From CBDAPX01 sp965198725 (lineage in GTDB: Bacteria > Pseudomonadota > Alphaproteobacteria > Rhodobacterales > Rhodobacteraceae): 64,000 nt of DNA. The stretch is from the NCBI GenBank assembly GCA_965198725.1, contig CBDAPX010000001.1:930001-994000 (forward strand), written 5' to 3'. The notes below the pieces were generated by a model. The model was not told the DNA's origin, made no database searches, and saw only the letters and a program-made list of their open reading frames with translations. The position numbers and the translations under genes were made by a program. Below are positions 1-8,583 of the stretch, one piece after another. The first letter of the stretch is position 1, and every line of letters begins with the position of its first letter.

Positions 1-167
1 TTCATCGTTTTGCGCAGAAACTCATCCCGCTTGGCCCGGTCCGAGGCACGGTCGGGATCACGCTCGATGGCAATGCGTTTATAGAACGTCGAAGGGGCAA
101 TCTGGAGAACTCTACAGATCGGCTCGACCCCATGCGCCCCACGATGATCCTTGATGAAGGCAATCAT
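1..167 (-). CDS. IS3-family transposase OrfB, N-terminal part (truncated by window edge)
   Basis: The frame reads MIAFIKDHRG and then GVEPICRVLQIAPSTFY, the typical opening of the IS3-family OrfB catalytic subunit (HTH_21 region before the rve integrase core). OrfB supplies the DDE integrase activity, usually as an OrfAB fusion made by -1 frameshifting. The ATG at 167 overlaps the OrfA stop codon (ATGA). The DDE core lies outside the window, so intactness is unknown. Confidence 0.75.
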   Translation of the reverse strand, partial: MIAFIKDHRGAHGVEPICRVLQIAPSTFYKRIAIERDPDRASDRAKRDEFLRKTM

Positions 168-496
168 TTGCGGAATGGGCGGTCGAGCTCCGCCTGAGCA
201 AAATAAGCAGATGCCTTCTTCAGGATCTCATTTGCCTGACGCAACTGCCGGTTCTCGCGCTCAAGTTCTTTGATGCGATCCCGCTCTGCAGAGGTCACGC
301 CATCGCGTTTGCCGGTATCCGCCTCGTGTTGCTTGACCCAGATACGAAGGCTGTCTCTGCTGCACCCAACCTTCTGAGAGATCGACAAAAGTGCTGCCGA
401 TCTGCTCGTGTATTCGCTCTCGTGATCCAAGACCATCCGCACCGCTCGTGCGCGCAATTCCTCTGGATAACGTGTTCCGTTCTTTGTCTTTCCCAT
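164..496 (-). CDS. IS3-family transposase OrfA (HTH DNA-binding subunit)
   Basis: This 110-residue protein has the standard OrfA layout: an N-terminal helix-turn-helix with RYPEELRARAVRMVLDH and VGCSRDSLRIWVKQ, then a leucine-zipper-like coiled coil with IKELERENRQLRQANEILKKASAYFA. OrfA binds the element ends and dimerises. The length matches the family. It lies just inside the predicted right IS end and reads away from the interrupted hlyD-like gene. Confidence 0.9.
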   Translation of the reverse strand: MGKTKNGTRYPEELRARAVRMVLDHESEYTSRSAALLSISQKVGCSRDSLRIWVKQHEADTGKRDGVTSAERDRIKELERENRQLRQANEILKKASAYFAQAELDRPFRK

Positions 497-544
497 GACC
501 CAGTATCCTTACTTCTGGGTCTCCGCCAAACAAGGGGCGCTTCA

Positions 545-1333
545 GGTCTTAAAGCTCAACAGACTTCGGTGCAGCGCCAGTTAGAACTGATACAGAAAGA
601 ACTAGCCGATCAAACCACCCTGTTTGAACGTGGATTGGCGCAAGCGTCTCGAGTTTTGGCGTTACAGCGGGAAGATGCCAATCTGGAAGGCAGTTTGGGA
701 GAATTGATTGCAGGAGAAGCGCAGGCTGCCGGTCGAATTACCGAGATTGAGATCGAGATACTGAAGCTGGACTCACGCCGGCGCGAAGAAGCCATTACGC
801 AGTTGCGTGATTTGCAATACAGAGAGCTGGAGCTTGCGGAAAACCGGCGGGCTCTCAAGGAACAGTTGAAACGGCAGGACATACGCGCACCGGTTTCCGG
901 AATTGTCTACGGGCTGCAGTTCCAGACACCTAGGTCGGTTATTCGACCGGCCGATCCGGTCATGTACATCGTCCCACAGGACCGTCCCTTGGTGATAGCC
1001 GCACAGGTGCAGCCAACTGACATCGATCAGCTTTACGTCGGCCAACAAGCCGTACTGCGCTTCACAGCATTGGATCAAAGGCTTACCCCAGAACTCTTCG
1101 GAACAGTAACCCATATTTCGGCGGACGCTTTCGCTGAAGAAAACACGGGAGCGTAATTCTACCGTGCTGAGGTGTTTTTGAACGAGCATGAAACAGAAAA
1201 GTTGCCGGACGGCGCAGTGTTGATCCCCGGCATGCCGGTTGATGCATTTATCCGGACAGGTGACCGGTCGCCGCTGGATTACCTGACAAAACCCTTCACG
1301 GATTATTTTGTGCCCGCCTTCCGCGAAAGCTGA
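545..1333 (+). pseudogene. HlyD-family type I secretion membrane-fusion protein, broken
   Basis: The frame downstream of the IS encodes the C-terminal two thirds of an HlyD/PrsE-like periplasmic adaptor. It has a long alpha-helical hairpin (QRQLELIQKELADQT through ENRRALKEQLKRQ), then the lipoyl/beta-barrel signature DIRAPVSGIVYGLQ, and ends with a C-terminal segment YLTKPFTDYF. Such proteins link an inner-membrane ABC exporter to an outer-membrane TolC channel. Two lesions are visible: the N-terminal membrane anchor is cut off by the IS element, and an in-frame TAA at 1154-1156 interrupts the gene before a still recognisable tail (FYRAEVFLNEHETEKLPDGA) that ends at 1333. The partner ABC transporter would lie to the left of the window. 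Confidence 0.88.
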
Positions 1334-1349
1334 GATTGCTCTTTTCGGG

Positions 1350-1380
1350 GCCGCGCTTCGCGGCTAGCGTCCGTTCGGAC
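1350..1380. repeat. Two adjacent small inverted repeats
   Basis: GCCGCG-ctt-CGCGGC (1350-1364) is followed by GTCCG-tt-CGGAC (1369-1380). They lie between the broken hlyD-like gene and the RidA gene. No T-run follows either hairpin, so a rho-independent terminator is not strongly supported; a REP-like repeat or an mRNA-stabilising hairpin is possible. Confidence 0.3.
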
Positions 1381-1406
1381 CATCCTCGGAATTGGAGAGC
1401 GGAAAG

Positions 1407-1865
1407 ATGAGCATCGAAGCAAAACTGGCGGAACTTGGCGTCACATTACCGGACGCACCTGCGCCGGCCGCAAACTATGTGCCTTATGTTCAAGTCGGCG
1501 ATATCGTTTATGTCTCTGGACAGGTTTCCATGGGGCCGGACGGGTTCATCACCGGCAAGCTTGGCGATGACATGAGCATTGAAGACGCGGCCGACGCTGC
1601 GCGCAGCTGTGCCATCAGTTTGCTGGCCCAGGTTAAGGCGGCCTGTGGTGGCGACATTGAGCGTTTGGTGCGGGTCATCAAACTGACAGGCTTCGTCAAC
1701 TCGACGCAGGATTTCGGAGATCAGCCAAAGGTGATCAATGGCGCGTCGGACTTTCTGGTCGAAGCGTTGGGTGATGCCGGGCGGCATTCCCGGTCTGCCG
1801 TCTCGGCAGCGTCTTTGCCCTTTGGCGTCGCTGTTGAGATCGAAGGCATTTTTCAGGTTTCATGA
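1407..1865 (+). CDS. RidA/YjgF-family enamine/imine deaminase
   Basis: This protein of about 152 residues matches the RidA family in length and motifs: YVQVGDIVYVSGQVSMGPDG near residue 30 and the C-terminal HSRSAVSAASLPFGVAVEIE, whose arginine binds the substrate carboxylate in the family. RidA enzymes hydrolyse reactive enamines and imines such as 2-aminoacrylate. The ATG at 1407 is chosen because GGAGAGCGGAAAG precedes it. Its stop overlaps the start of the phosphodiesterase gene by 4 nt, so the two are co-translated. The GKLGDD variant loop is of the longer YjgF-like subgroup, so the exact substrate is uncertain. Confidence 0.88.
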   Translation: MSIEAKLAELGVTLPDAPAPAANYVPYVQVGDIVYVSGQVSMGPDGFITGKLGDDMSIEDAADAARSCAISLLAQVKAACGGDIERLVRVIKLTGFVNSTQDFGDQPKVINGASDFLVEALGDAGRHSRSAVSAASLPFGVAVEIEGIFQVS

Positions 1866-2632
1866 TCCCTGCGCTTCCCGCCGCTTTTCTGACCACACCT
1901 CTGGCGCATCGGGCCTATCACGATGTGACAGATGGGCGGCCAGAAAACAGTCGCGCGGCAATCCGGGCGGCTGTTAGGGCGGGAAATGGGGTTGAGATTG
2001 ACCTGCAGTTGACGTCTGACGGCGCGGCCGTCGTGTTCCACGACTATGATCTTGGACGGCTTACACCGGAACGTGGTCCTATCCGACAGCGCAGCCTGCG
2101 GAACACCGCACAAATCCCGTTGCTGCACAGCGATGGAGAGACCATTCCAAGCCTGACAGAGGTTTTGGACATCGTGAACGGTGCGGTCCCGTTACTGATC
2201 GAATTAAAGGATCAGGATGGCGCGATGGGGCCCAATGTTGGTGCCTTGGAGGCGGCAACCATCGCCGCCTTGGAAGGATATGGTGGCCCTGTAGCCGTGA
2301 TGTCATTCAATCCCAACAGCGTTGCGAAACTTGGCCAGTTGGCCCCGGGCATTTGTCGTGGACTGACCACCGAAGACTATCCGCCCGAAAACTGGCCGTT
2401 TTCCAAGGCGATTTGTGCGCGCCTTCGCGATATTCCGGACTTTGATACTGTGGGTGCTGCCTTCATTTCGCATAAGGCAACAGATTTGGACCGCCCGCGT
2501 GTGGCCGAGCTGAAAGCGCGCGGCGTGCCGATCCTTTGCTGGACAATCCGGTCGCCCGAACAAGAGGCAGAGGCGCGCAAGGTTGCCGATAATGTGACCT
2601 TTGATGGCTATGCCGCGGCAATCCCCTCTTGA
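1862..2632 (+). CDS. Glycerophosphodiester phosphodiesterase family protein
   Basis: The N-terminus carries the GDPD catalytic signature: LAHRAYHDVTDGRPENS, then VEIDLQLTSDGAAVVFHDYD, which contains the His-Arg, Glu-Asn, Glu-Asp and His-Asp residues binding the metal and phosphate. A TIM-barrel length of 256 residues fits. The family hydrolyses glycerophosphodiesters from phospholipid turnover to glycerol 3-phosphate and an alcohol. There is no signal peptide, so a cytoplasmic enzyme is likely. The ATG overlaps the RidA stop (ATGA), placing it second in a four-gene operon. Confidence 0.9.
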   Translation: MIPALPAAFLTTPLAHRAYHDVTDGRPENSRAAIRAAVRAGNGVEIDLQLTSDGAAVVFHDYDLGRLTPERGPIRQRSLRNTAQIPLLHSDGETIPSLTEVLDIVNGAVPLLIELKDQDGAMGPNVGALEAATIAALEGYGGPVAVMSFNPNSVAKLGQLAPGICRGLTTEDYPPENWPFSKAICARLRDIPDFDTVGAAFISHKATDLDRPRVAELKARGVPILCWTIRSPEQEAEARKVADNVTFDGYAAAIPS

Positions 2633-2705
2633 ACAACCCTTTGCCGGGGCCAGATTGTAGCCTGTGCCGGGGAGAGACATCAGCGAACCAGAGCCACAGC
2701 GTCAG

Positions 2706-3884
2706 ATGCAGATCGAAATCCGTGTATTGGGCAGTTTGCGCGACATTGATGCCGCCGATTGGGATGCGTGTGCCTGTCCTGAAACGGCTGACGGCGGCCG
2801 TCCGGTCGATCCTTTCACCACGCACCGTTTTTTGAGCGCGTTGGAGCAGAGCAATTCGGTTGGCGCCGGGACAGGCTGGCAGCCGCAATACCTTGCCGCC
2901 TATCAGGACGGGCTGTTGATCGGCTGCGCGCCGCTTTATGCCAAATCACACAGCCAGGGTGAGTACATTTTTGACCACAACTGGGCCCATGCCTATGAAC
3001 GGGCCGGCGGGCGGTATTACCCTAAGCTTCAGGTCGCGGTCCCGCACACGCCCGCAACCGGGCGCCGGTTGCTTGCACGTCCGGGGTATGAGGCGACCGC
3101 CCAAGCCGCCTTGGTGCAAGGGGCCGTTCAGCTTGCATCAGACAATAATGTCAGTTCGCTACATCTGACATTCTGCACCGAAGAAGAGGCCGAAGCCGGC
3201 ACCGAAATGGGCTTGATGCGGCGGGTGACGCAACAGTTTCACTGGCTGAATGGCGATTACCCTGACTTTGACGGGTTTCTGGGCAGCCTGTCATCGCGCA
3301 AGCGCAAGAATATCCGCAAAGAACGTAAGCAGGCGCATGGGTTTGGCGGTGAAATAGAGGTGTTTTCGGGCGACGATCTGCGCCCCGAGCATTGGGACGC
3401 CTTTTGGGTCTTTTACCAAGACACGGGCGCGCGAAAATGGGGTACACCTTATCTGACGCGCAAGTTCTTTGACCTTGTTCAGGAAAGCCTGCGTGACGAC
3501 GTGGCACTCGTACTGGCGTCGCGCGAAGGTCGCTATGTGGCCGGCGCATTGAACTTCATCGGGCGCAACACGCTTTTTGGCCGTTATTGGGGCTGCATCG
3601 AGCACCACCCCTGCCTGCATTTCGAGCTTTGCTATTATCAGGCGATTGATATGGCCATTCAGATGGGCCTTGACCGTGTCGAGGCGGGCGCGCAGGGCGA
3701 GCATAAGCTGGCGCGTGGATACCTTCCGACGCAGACGCACAGCTTGCATTGGGTGGGCGACCCGGGGTTCGCAAATGCAATCGACCAGTATCTGGTCGCC
3801 GAACGCGCCGCGATTGAAGAAGAAATTGAGATCCTGACCGATTATGGTCCGTTCAAGAAAGTGGATATCGAGGAACAGCAATGA
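2706..3884 (+). CDS. FemAB/peptidogalycan-type GNAT N-acetyltransferase (PF04339-like)
   Basis: This protein of about 392 residues shows hallmarks of the PF04339 group: HNWAHAYERAGGRYYPKLQ, the basic SSRKRKNIRKERKQA segment, and a C-terminal GEHKLARGYLPTQTHSLHW. The family has a duplicated GNAT fold and is common in alphaproteobacteria; acyl or aminoacyl transfer is inferred but the substrate is unknown. The start at 2706 (MQIEIRVLG) fits homologues better than an upstream ATG at 2664. It overlaps the following pterin dehydratase gene by 4 nt. Confidence 0.82.
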   Translation: MQIEIRVLGSLRDIDAADWDACACPETADGGRPVDPFTTHRFLSALEQSNSVGAGTGWQPQYLAAYQDGLLIGCAPLYAKSHSQGEYIFDHNWAHAYERAGGRYYPKLQVAVPHTPATGRRLLARPGYEATAQAALVQGAVQLASDNNVSSLHLTFCTEEEAEAGTEMGLMRRVTQQFHWLNGDYPDFDGFLGSLSSRKRKNIRKERKQAHGFGGEIEVFSGDDLRPEHWDAFWVFYQDTGARKWGTPYLTRKFFDLVQESLRDDVALVLASREGRYVAGALNFIGRNTLFGRYWGCIEHHPCLHFELCYYQAIDMAIQMGLDRVEAGAQGEHKLARGYLPTQTHSLHWVGDPGFANAIDQYLVAERAAIEEEIEILTDYGPFKKVDIEEQQ

Positions 3885-4174
3885 CCGAGAAATTGACCGA
3901 TGCGGAACGCGACGCAGAGCTTGCGCCCCTGATGGACGCTGGATGGACCATGATGGATGGGCGCGACGGCATCGAAAAAACCTTTGTGTTCAAGAACTTT
4001 GTCGATGCTTTTGGGTTCATGACGCGGGCGGCGATCTGGGCCGAAAAGTGGAACCATCATCCCGAATGGTTCAACGTCTACAAAACCGTCAAGGTTCAAC
4101 TGACAACGCATGACGCGGGCGGGCTCAGCGGTCTGGACGTCAAACTGGCCAAGAAGATGGATAGCCTAGTTTAG
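3881..4174 (+). CDS. Pterin-4a-carbinolamine dehydratase family protein
   Basis: The 97-residue length and the motif EKWNHHPEWFNVYKTVKVQL followed by LTTHDAGGLSGLD identify the PCD/DCoH fold with its histidine-based active site. The enzyme dehydrates 4a-hydroxytetrahydrobiopterin during regeneration of reduced pterin, normally for aromatic amino acid hydroxylases. No hydroxylase gene is visible here, so a role in pterin repair or molybdopterin chemistry is equally possible. It is the last gene of the rightward operon and meets the CHAD gene tail to tail, overlapping by 4 nt. Confidence 0.92.
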   Translation: MTEKLTDAERDAELAPLMDAGWTMMDGRDGIEKTFVFKNFVDAFGFMTRAAIWAEKWNHHPEWFNVYKTVKVQLTTHDAGGLSGLDVKLAKKMDSLV

Positions 4175-5070
4175 AGCGGTGGTTTTCCCACAAGATCAAG
4201 CCAAAGCGCCTGAACCTTGTCCCTGTCGACAACAGCCTTCTGTGATTGCTTGCGCATCGTGGCATCGGCGGCTGCGCGAATGGGCGCACCTGCCGGCAGT
4301 GAAGCGGTTTCCGTGGTCAGGATGTCTTTGGCGACTGCGGCGTCATTCATGGCGCCCAGCTGATCCTGCAAGACTTTGAGCGTTGCAACAAAATGCTGGG
4401 TTTCGGGGCGGTTGTGCAAGCTGTACGCGCATTCACAGGAATACCGCAGTTTTTTCAGCTCTTTGCGAAATTCGTGCCGCCCTTTTTCATTCAGCGTGGC
4501 GAACCGGTCGCCCATAGTATTGGCCTTGCCCATCCGTTTGGCAATCACGGTCTCCGACAAGGGCAACAGGCCGTCTGCACCCTCATCGGGAAGCGTCCAA
4601 TCGTCCGGTCTGGCCAAACTGTCCAGCGAGGCCAAAAAGCGTCCGACCCGCGATCCGGCAAGGGTTTTGCGCAATTGGACCTTGGCTTGCAAACGGGCGC
4701 TTTCCAGTTGTTGACCCAACGCGTGCAGCCCGTCGTCGGTTGTCGCTTTCTTAAGCTGCTTGGCCAAGGTTTCGGTCAGCAAGACATCGAGGTCACGTAA
4801 AACGCCCGCTTCGCGGCCCAGCCACTTGGCCTCTGCGGACAACAGGCTGACTTTGTCCTTTGTTAAAACCTTGGAAAAGTAGGACAGAGAGCTGCGGACG
4901 CGACGCAGTCCAACCCGCAATTGATGCGGGCCTTCGGGATCGTCACTGATCATTGTCACCACGCGCCCCGACTTGATCTGGGCAGCATGTTTGGCCATGA
5001 GCGCGGGGGCAGGGTGCAGCTTGGGCGCTGGTTCCGCCGATGCTTGGGGCTTTTGGTCTGTTTCGGTCAT
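4171..5070 (-). CDS. CHAD-domain protein (polyphosphate-associated)
   Basis: A helical protein of about 299 residues contains the conserved CHAD features: DPEGPHQLRVGLRRVRSSLS near residue 45 and later GRHEFRKELKKLRYSCECAY, with the conserved His and Arg/Lys residues that bind polyphosphate. Known CHAD proteins associate with polyphosphate granules or with CYTH triphosphatases. No CYTH domain is fused here. The ATG at 5070 is preceded by GGAG at 5 nt; a GTG at 5076 would add two residues and is less likely. Confidence 0.9.
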   Translation of the reverse strand: MTETDQKPQASAEPAPKLHPAPALMAKHAAQIKSGRVVTMISDDPEGPHQLRVGLRRVRSSLSYFSKVLTKDKVSLLSAEAKWLGREAGVLRDLDVLLTETLAKQLKKATTDDGLHALGQQLESARLQAKVQLRKTLAGSRVGRFLASLDSLARPDDWTLPDEGADGLLPLSETVIAKRMGKANTMGDRFATLNEKGRHEFRKELKKLRYSCECAYSLHNRPETQHFVATLKVLQDQLGAMNDAAVAKDILTTETASLPAGAPIRAAADATMRKQSQKAVVDRDKVQALWLDLVGKPPL

Positions 5071-5133
5071 GCACACTCCGTTGGGTGGTCATAACGCAAA
5101 ACTGCTTCAAGAGCAGGAAAATAAGTGTAAAGA

Positions 5134-5159
5134 GGCGCGGCTTTGTCCAAAACCGCGCC
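5134..5159 (-). terminator. Rho-independent terminator of the peroxiredoxin gene
   Basis: GGCGCGG (5134-5140) pairs with CCGCGCC (5153-5159). Read leftward the hairpin is followed by TCTTTAC, a weak U-rich tract. It lies just downstream of the leftward peroxiredoxin gene and upstream of the CHAD gene. Confidence 0.6.
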
Positions 5160-5182
5160 GAAATTGCCGTTGTGCAACGGGA

Positions 5183-5671
5183 TTAGATGGCGTCAAGCAA
5201 CGCTTCGCCGCCGGACACTTCGCATACGCCGGGGTTTTCTTCGGCTTGCAGCACAGTGACCTTACCGTCCTCAACGACCATCGCATAACGCTTTGACCGG
5301 GCCATCAGACCAACTGGCGGGGCGTCGAAGTTCATGCCGATGCCGGTGGTAAAGGCGCTTTCCGGGTCGGCCAGCATGGTGATGCCCGCATCGGTCGCGC
5401 CGGTGGCTTCGCCCCATGCTTTCATTACGAACGGGTCGTTGACCGAAATGCAGATGATTTCGTCGACGCCCTTGGCGTCAAACTCGGCCTTGGTGCGGAT
5501 GAAGCTTGGCACATGTGCAGAATGGCAGGTTGGGGTATATGCGCCCGGTACGGCAAAGATCACAACCTTGCGGCCTGCGGTCTTGTCGGCCAGCGCAACG
5601 GGCGCCGGGCCTTCATCCCCCATTTGAACCAATGTCACCTCTGGCAGTGCGTCGCCGGTCGAAATCGCCAT
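5183..5671 (-). CDS. Peroxiredoxin, Prx5/AhpE-like (hybrid-type) thiol peroxidase
   Basis: The 162-residue protein carries the peroxidatic motif AVPGAYTPTCHSAHVPSF, in which the Cys in PTC attacks the peroxide, and the typical Prx5 sequences SVNDPFVMKAWG and LADPESAFTTGIGM. A second cysteine in NPGVCEVSGGEALLDAI is at the C-terminal position seen in bacterial Prx5 proteins. It reduces hydrogen and alkyl peroxides with glutathione/glutaredoxin or thioredoxin in the cytoplasm. It is divergent from the flavoprotein gene that begins at 5765; the 93-bp spacer should hold both promoters. Confidence 0.93.
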   Translation of the reverse strand: MAISTGDALPEVTLVQMGDEGPAPVALADKTAGRKVVIFAVPGAYTPTCHSAHVPSFIRTKAEFDAKGVDEIICISVNDPFVMKAWGEATGATDAGITMLADPESAFTTGIGMNFDAPPVGLMARSKRYAMVVEDGKVTVLQAEENPGVCEVSGGEALLDAI

Positions 5672-5764
5672 GTCTCATCCTTCTCATGAATTGCGTTTCC
5701 GTTATGAACGCATATAGGCTGCCCGACGAATGCAACCAACCAATATTCCCGAAGGAAGAGGCAT

Positions 5765-6973
5765 ATGAGCCATATCGTTGTGATCGGAGGCGGTCAGGCC
5801 GGATCATCCCTAGTCGCGCGGCTGCGCAAGAACGGGTTCGACGGGGAAATTACCTTGGTTGGGTCAGAAGCGGTTCCGCCCTATCAGCGCCCACCGCTCA
5901 GCAAGGCCTATCTGATGGGGGATATGACGTTGGAACGTTTGTTCCTGCGACCAGAAACTTTCTATGCCGAACAGAACATTTCCTTGCGGACAGGCGAAAC
6001 CGTCAGCGCAATCGATCCCGCGGCGAAAACGGTCACCATCGGCGATGAGGTGGTCAATTACGATCACCTGGTCCTGACAACCGGATCTGATCCGCGTCGT
6101 CTGCCGGCGAAAATCGGCGGTGATCTTGGCGGTGTCTATCTGGTGCGCACTTTGGCTGACGCTGACGCCATGGCGCCCGCTTTTGTGGAAGGTGCCAAGG
6201 CACTTATCGTAGGCGGCGGCTACATCGGTCTTGAGGCAGCGGCGGTTGCGGCGAAATCTGGCGTCAAAGTTACCTTGGTCGAGATGGCGGATCGCATTCT
6301 GCAACGGGTCGCGGCGCCGGAAACAAGCGACTACTTTCGGGCGCTGCACAGCGATCATGGCGTCGACATCCGGGAAGGTGTCGGGCTGGATCATCTGGTC
6401 GGGGACGAAGCGGTGTCTCAGGCCGTTTTGACCGATGGAACGACACTGGACGTGGATTTCGTGATCGTCGGTGTGGGCATTGCCCCGGCCACAGGCTTGG
6501 CCGAGTCCGCTGGACTGACGCTCGACAACGGGATCTCAACCAATGAATTTGGCCAAACCTCGGACCCGTCGATCTGGGCGGCCGGGGATTGTGCGAGCTT
6601 TCCTTACAAGGGAAAGCGTATCCGACTTGAAAGCGTGCCCAACGCAATCGATCAGGCCGAATGTGTTGCGGACAACATCATGGGGGCCGAAAAACCCTAT
6701 GTCGCAAAGCCATGGTTCTGGTCCGACCAGTACGACGTCAAATTGCAAATCGCAGGCCTGAACACGGGCTATGACCGCGTTGTCACGCGGGCGGGTGAGG
6801 GGCTGTCAGTGTCTTTCTGGTATTATAATGGCGGCACGTTGCTGGCCGTGGACGCAATGAACGACCCGCGCGGTTACATGATTGGCAAACGTCTGATCGA
6901 TGCGGGCAAAACGGCAGATCCGGACGTAGTTGGCGACCCAGCGGCCGATCTGAAAGCGCTTTTGAAAGCGTGA
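5765..6973 (+). CDS. FAD-dependent ferredoxin/rubredoxin-reductase-like oxidoreductase
   Basis: This 402-residue protein has the FAD-binding fingerprint IVVIGGGQAGSSLVARLRK at the N-terminus, an NAD-binding GGGYIGLEAAAVAAKSG near residue 145, and the second FAD motif WAAGDCASFPYKG near residue 270. This order is typical of BphA4/rhodocoxin-reductase proteins that pass electrons from NAD(P)H to a ferredoxin for oxygenases. No ferredoxin or P450 gene is nearby, so the partner is encoded elsewhere. GGAAGAGGCAT precedes the ATG. Its stop overlaps the start of rsmD. Confidence 0.9.
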   Translation: MSHIVVIGGGQAGSSLVARLRKNGFDGEITLVGSEAVPPYQRPPLSKAYLMGDMTLERLFLRPETFYAEQNISLRTGETVSAIDPAAKTVTIGDEVVNYDHLVLTTGSDPRRLPAKIGGDLGGVYLVRTLADADAMAPAFVEGAKALIVGGGYIGLEAAAVAAKSGVKVTLVEMADRILQRVAAPETSDYFRALHSDHGVDIREGVGLDHLVGDEAVSQAVLTDGTTLDVDFVIVGVGIAPATGLAESAGLTLDNGISTNEFGQTSDPSIWAAGDCASFPYKGKRIRLESVPNAIDQAECVADNIMGAEKPYVAKPWFWSDQYDVKLQIAGLNTGYDRVVTRAGEGLSVSFWYYNGGTLLAVDAMNDPRGYMIGKRLIDAGKTADPDVVGDPAADLKALLKA

Positions 6974-7530
6974 GGATCGTCGCAGGCAAGTATCGTGGTC
7001 GTGCGCTGACCCCTCTAGGGCGTGGTGATGCAGGCGCGCATTTGCGCCCCACGACGGACCGCATCCGCGAAAGCCTGTTCAACATCCTTGGCCATCGTTT
7101 TGACTTTGAGGGTGCGCGGGTGCTCGACCTTTTCGCGGGCACCGGTGCGTTGGGCCTTGAGGCGTTATCGCGCGGTGCGTCCGAGGTGGCGTTTGTCGAT
7201 GACGGACGTATTGCGGGCGGGCTGATCCAGAAAAACATCGACCTTCTGGGCGTTCGCGGCGAAGCATGTCTGATCCGGGCCAATGCCGCCCGATTGCGGG
7301 AAAACGCCGGTGCGCCCTATGACCTTGTGTTTCTCGATCCGCCCTATGGCAAAAACCTGGGCGAGAAAGCCATTGCCTCGGCCTTGCGCCATGGATGGAT
7401 TGCGGCGGGTGCGTTGATTGTGTGGGAAGAGGGCCAAGAGGTCGCTGTTCCCGACGGGTTTGAAGCCGAGGATCAGCGCAAATTCGGCCAAACCCAAGTC
7501 CTGATCATGCGACGGCGCGACAATTCCTAA
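6970..7530 (+). CDS. rsmD: 16S rRNA (guanine966-N2)-methyltransferase RsmD
   Basis: The N-terminus MRIVAGKYRGRAL is diagnostic for RsmD. It is followed by RPTTDRIRESLFNIL, the SAM-binding VLDLFAGTGALGLEALSRGA, and the catalytic LDPPYGK. The enzyme methylates G966 of 16S rRNA in the 30S subunit. Length (186) is normal. The start is GTG, formed inside the upstream stop region (GCGTGAGG), so it is translationally coupled to the flavoprotein gene. Confidence 0.95.
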   Translation: MRIVAGKYRGRALTPLGRGDAGAHLRPTTDRIRESLFNILGHRFDFEGARVLDLFAGTGALGLEALSRGASEVAFVDDGRIAGGLIQKNIDLLGVRGEACLIRANAARLRENAGAPYDLVFLDPPYGKNLGEKAIASALRHGWIAAGALIVWEEGQEVAVPDGFEAEDQRKFGQTQVLIMRRRDNS

Positions 7531-7549
7531 TTCGTGCTATGCTGCCGCT

Positions 7550-7732
7550 ATGGATGCAGCGATTCACAAATGGTTCGGCTGGTGGACGGCCAAGGATGAT
7601 ACCAAGGTGAAAACCGGCCCGGCGAAGCCGCGCCGGACCCCTGTATTTATCCACGACGCCATCACACCTTGTCAGGATGAGACCCTGTTGTTGATGCTGT
7701 TGCGGCGTTCAGACCGGGACGATCAGCCGTAA
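7550..7732 (+). CDS. Small hypothetical protein
   Basis: A 60-residue frame begins 19 nt after rsmD (MDAAIHKWFGWWTAKDD). I recognise no domain. The Trp-rich start, the arginine-rich end and the short gap after rsmD favour a real gene, but it overlaps the end of the convergent map gene by 10 nt and has no clear ribosome-binding site. Confidence 0.35.
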   Translation: MDAAIHKWFGWWTAKDDTKVKTGPAKPRRTPVFIHDAITPCQDETLLLMLLRRSDRDDQP

Positions 7733-8535
7733 GTGGGATGGAACTTTCCGGCGGGCGACAGAGTAAATATCTCTGCCCCATCCTTTGTCACACCGACCGA
7801 ATGCTCAAACTGCGCCGACAGCGACTTGTCGCGCGTCACGGCAGTCCAGTCATCGGCAAGGGACTTGGTTTCCGGCCGTCCCAAATTGACCATCGGTTCG
7901 ATGGTAAAGAACATGCCTTCTTCCAAAATCGCCCCGGTGCCGGGCCGTCCGTAGTGCAGGACATTAGGAGGCGCGTGGAAAACCTGGCCCAAGCCGTGGC
8001 CGCAAAAGTCGCGCACAACGCTCATCCGGTGTGATTCAACATAAGCCTGGATCGCGTGGCCAATATCACCAAATGTCCGCCCCGGGCGGACCATCTCGAT
8101 CCCCCGCAGCAGGGCATCATGTGTCACCTCGATCAAGCGCTCTGCTTTGCGGGGAAGCTCGCCTGCGACATACATCCGGCTGGTATCGCCGAACCAGCCG
8201 TCCACGATCACCGTCACGTCAATGTTCAGGATGTCCCCATCCTTCAACATCTTTTGTCCCGGGATGCCGTGACAGACGACATGGTTCACGGAAATACAGC
8301 TGGCGTGCTTGTACCCTTTGTATCCGATCGTGGCCGAGGTGGCGCCGGCCTCTTCGACCATATCGGTGATGGCCTTGTCGATGGCCGCTGTGGTTTGCCC
8401 CGGAAACACCAGTTCCGCCATACGGTCCAAAATACCCGCAGCAACTGCGCCGGCCTTGTGCATGCCCGCGAAGTCAGAAGCGTCGTAGATGCGGATGCCG
8501 TCTTTGGTCAGCCGGCCGCGGAGTTCATTGTTCAA
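7723..8535 (-). CDS. map: Methionine aminopeptidase type I
   Basis: All five metal ligands of type I MetAP can be located: the two Asp in NIDVTVIVDGWFGDTSRM, His in CGHGLGQVFHAPPN, Glu in FFTIEPMVNLG, and Glu in AQFEHSVGV. The substrate-contacting SVNHVVCHGIPG segment is also present. The enzyme removes the N-terminal Met from nascent proteins in the cytoplasm. Length (270) is normal. It may share a transcript with sfsA, which lies just upstream in the same direction (8584-9306). Confidence 0.96.
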   Translation of the reverse strand: MNNELRGRLTKDGIRIYDASDFAGMHKAGAVAAGILDRMAELVFPGQTTAAIDKAITDMVEEAGATSATIGYKGYKHASCISVNHVVCHGIPGQKMLKDGDILNIDVTVIVDGWFGDTSRMYVAGELPRKAERLIEVTHDALLRGIEMVRPGRTFGDIGHAIQAYVESHRMSVVRDFCGHGLGQVFHAPPNVLHYGRPGTGAILEEGMFFTIEPMVNLGRPETKSLADDWTAVTRDKSLSAQFEHSVGVTKDGAEIFTLSPAGKFHPTYG

Positions 8536-8583
8536 ATCGAGGCTCCGTTTCTGGAATGCGCATTAATTTAGTGTGATTGCAGA

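Larger units (their letters stand above)
1..544 (-). mobile_element. IS3-family insertion sequence, right-hand part (continues past the left edge)
   Basis: Two overlapping leftward genes have the OrfA/OrfB arrangement of IS3-family elements. The outer end is placed near 544 because an IS-like terminus, read leftward as TGAAGCGCCCCTTG, ends there and an HlyD-like coding frame resumes at 545. The other end lies outside the window, so the terminal inverted repeat and target duplication cannot be checked. Confidence 0.8.

Noticed and set aside
326..544. Upstream extension of the HlyD-like frame into the IS
   Set aside because: This part is antisense to OrfA; the HlyD coding sequence begins only after the IS end.
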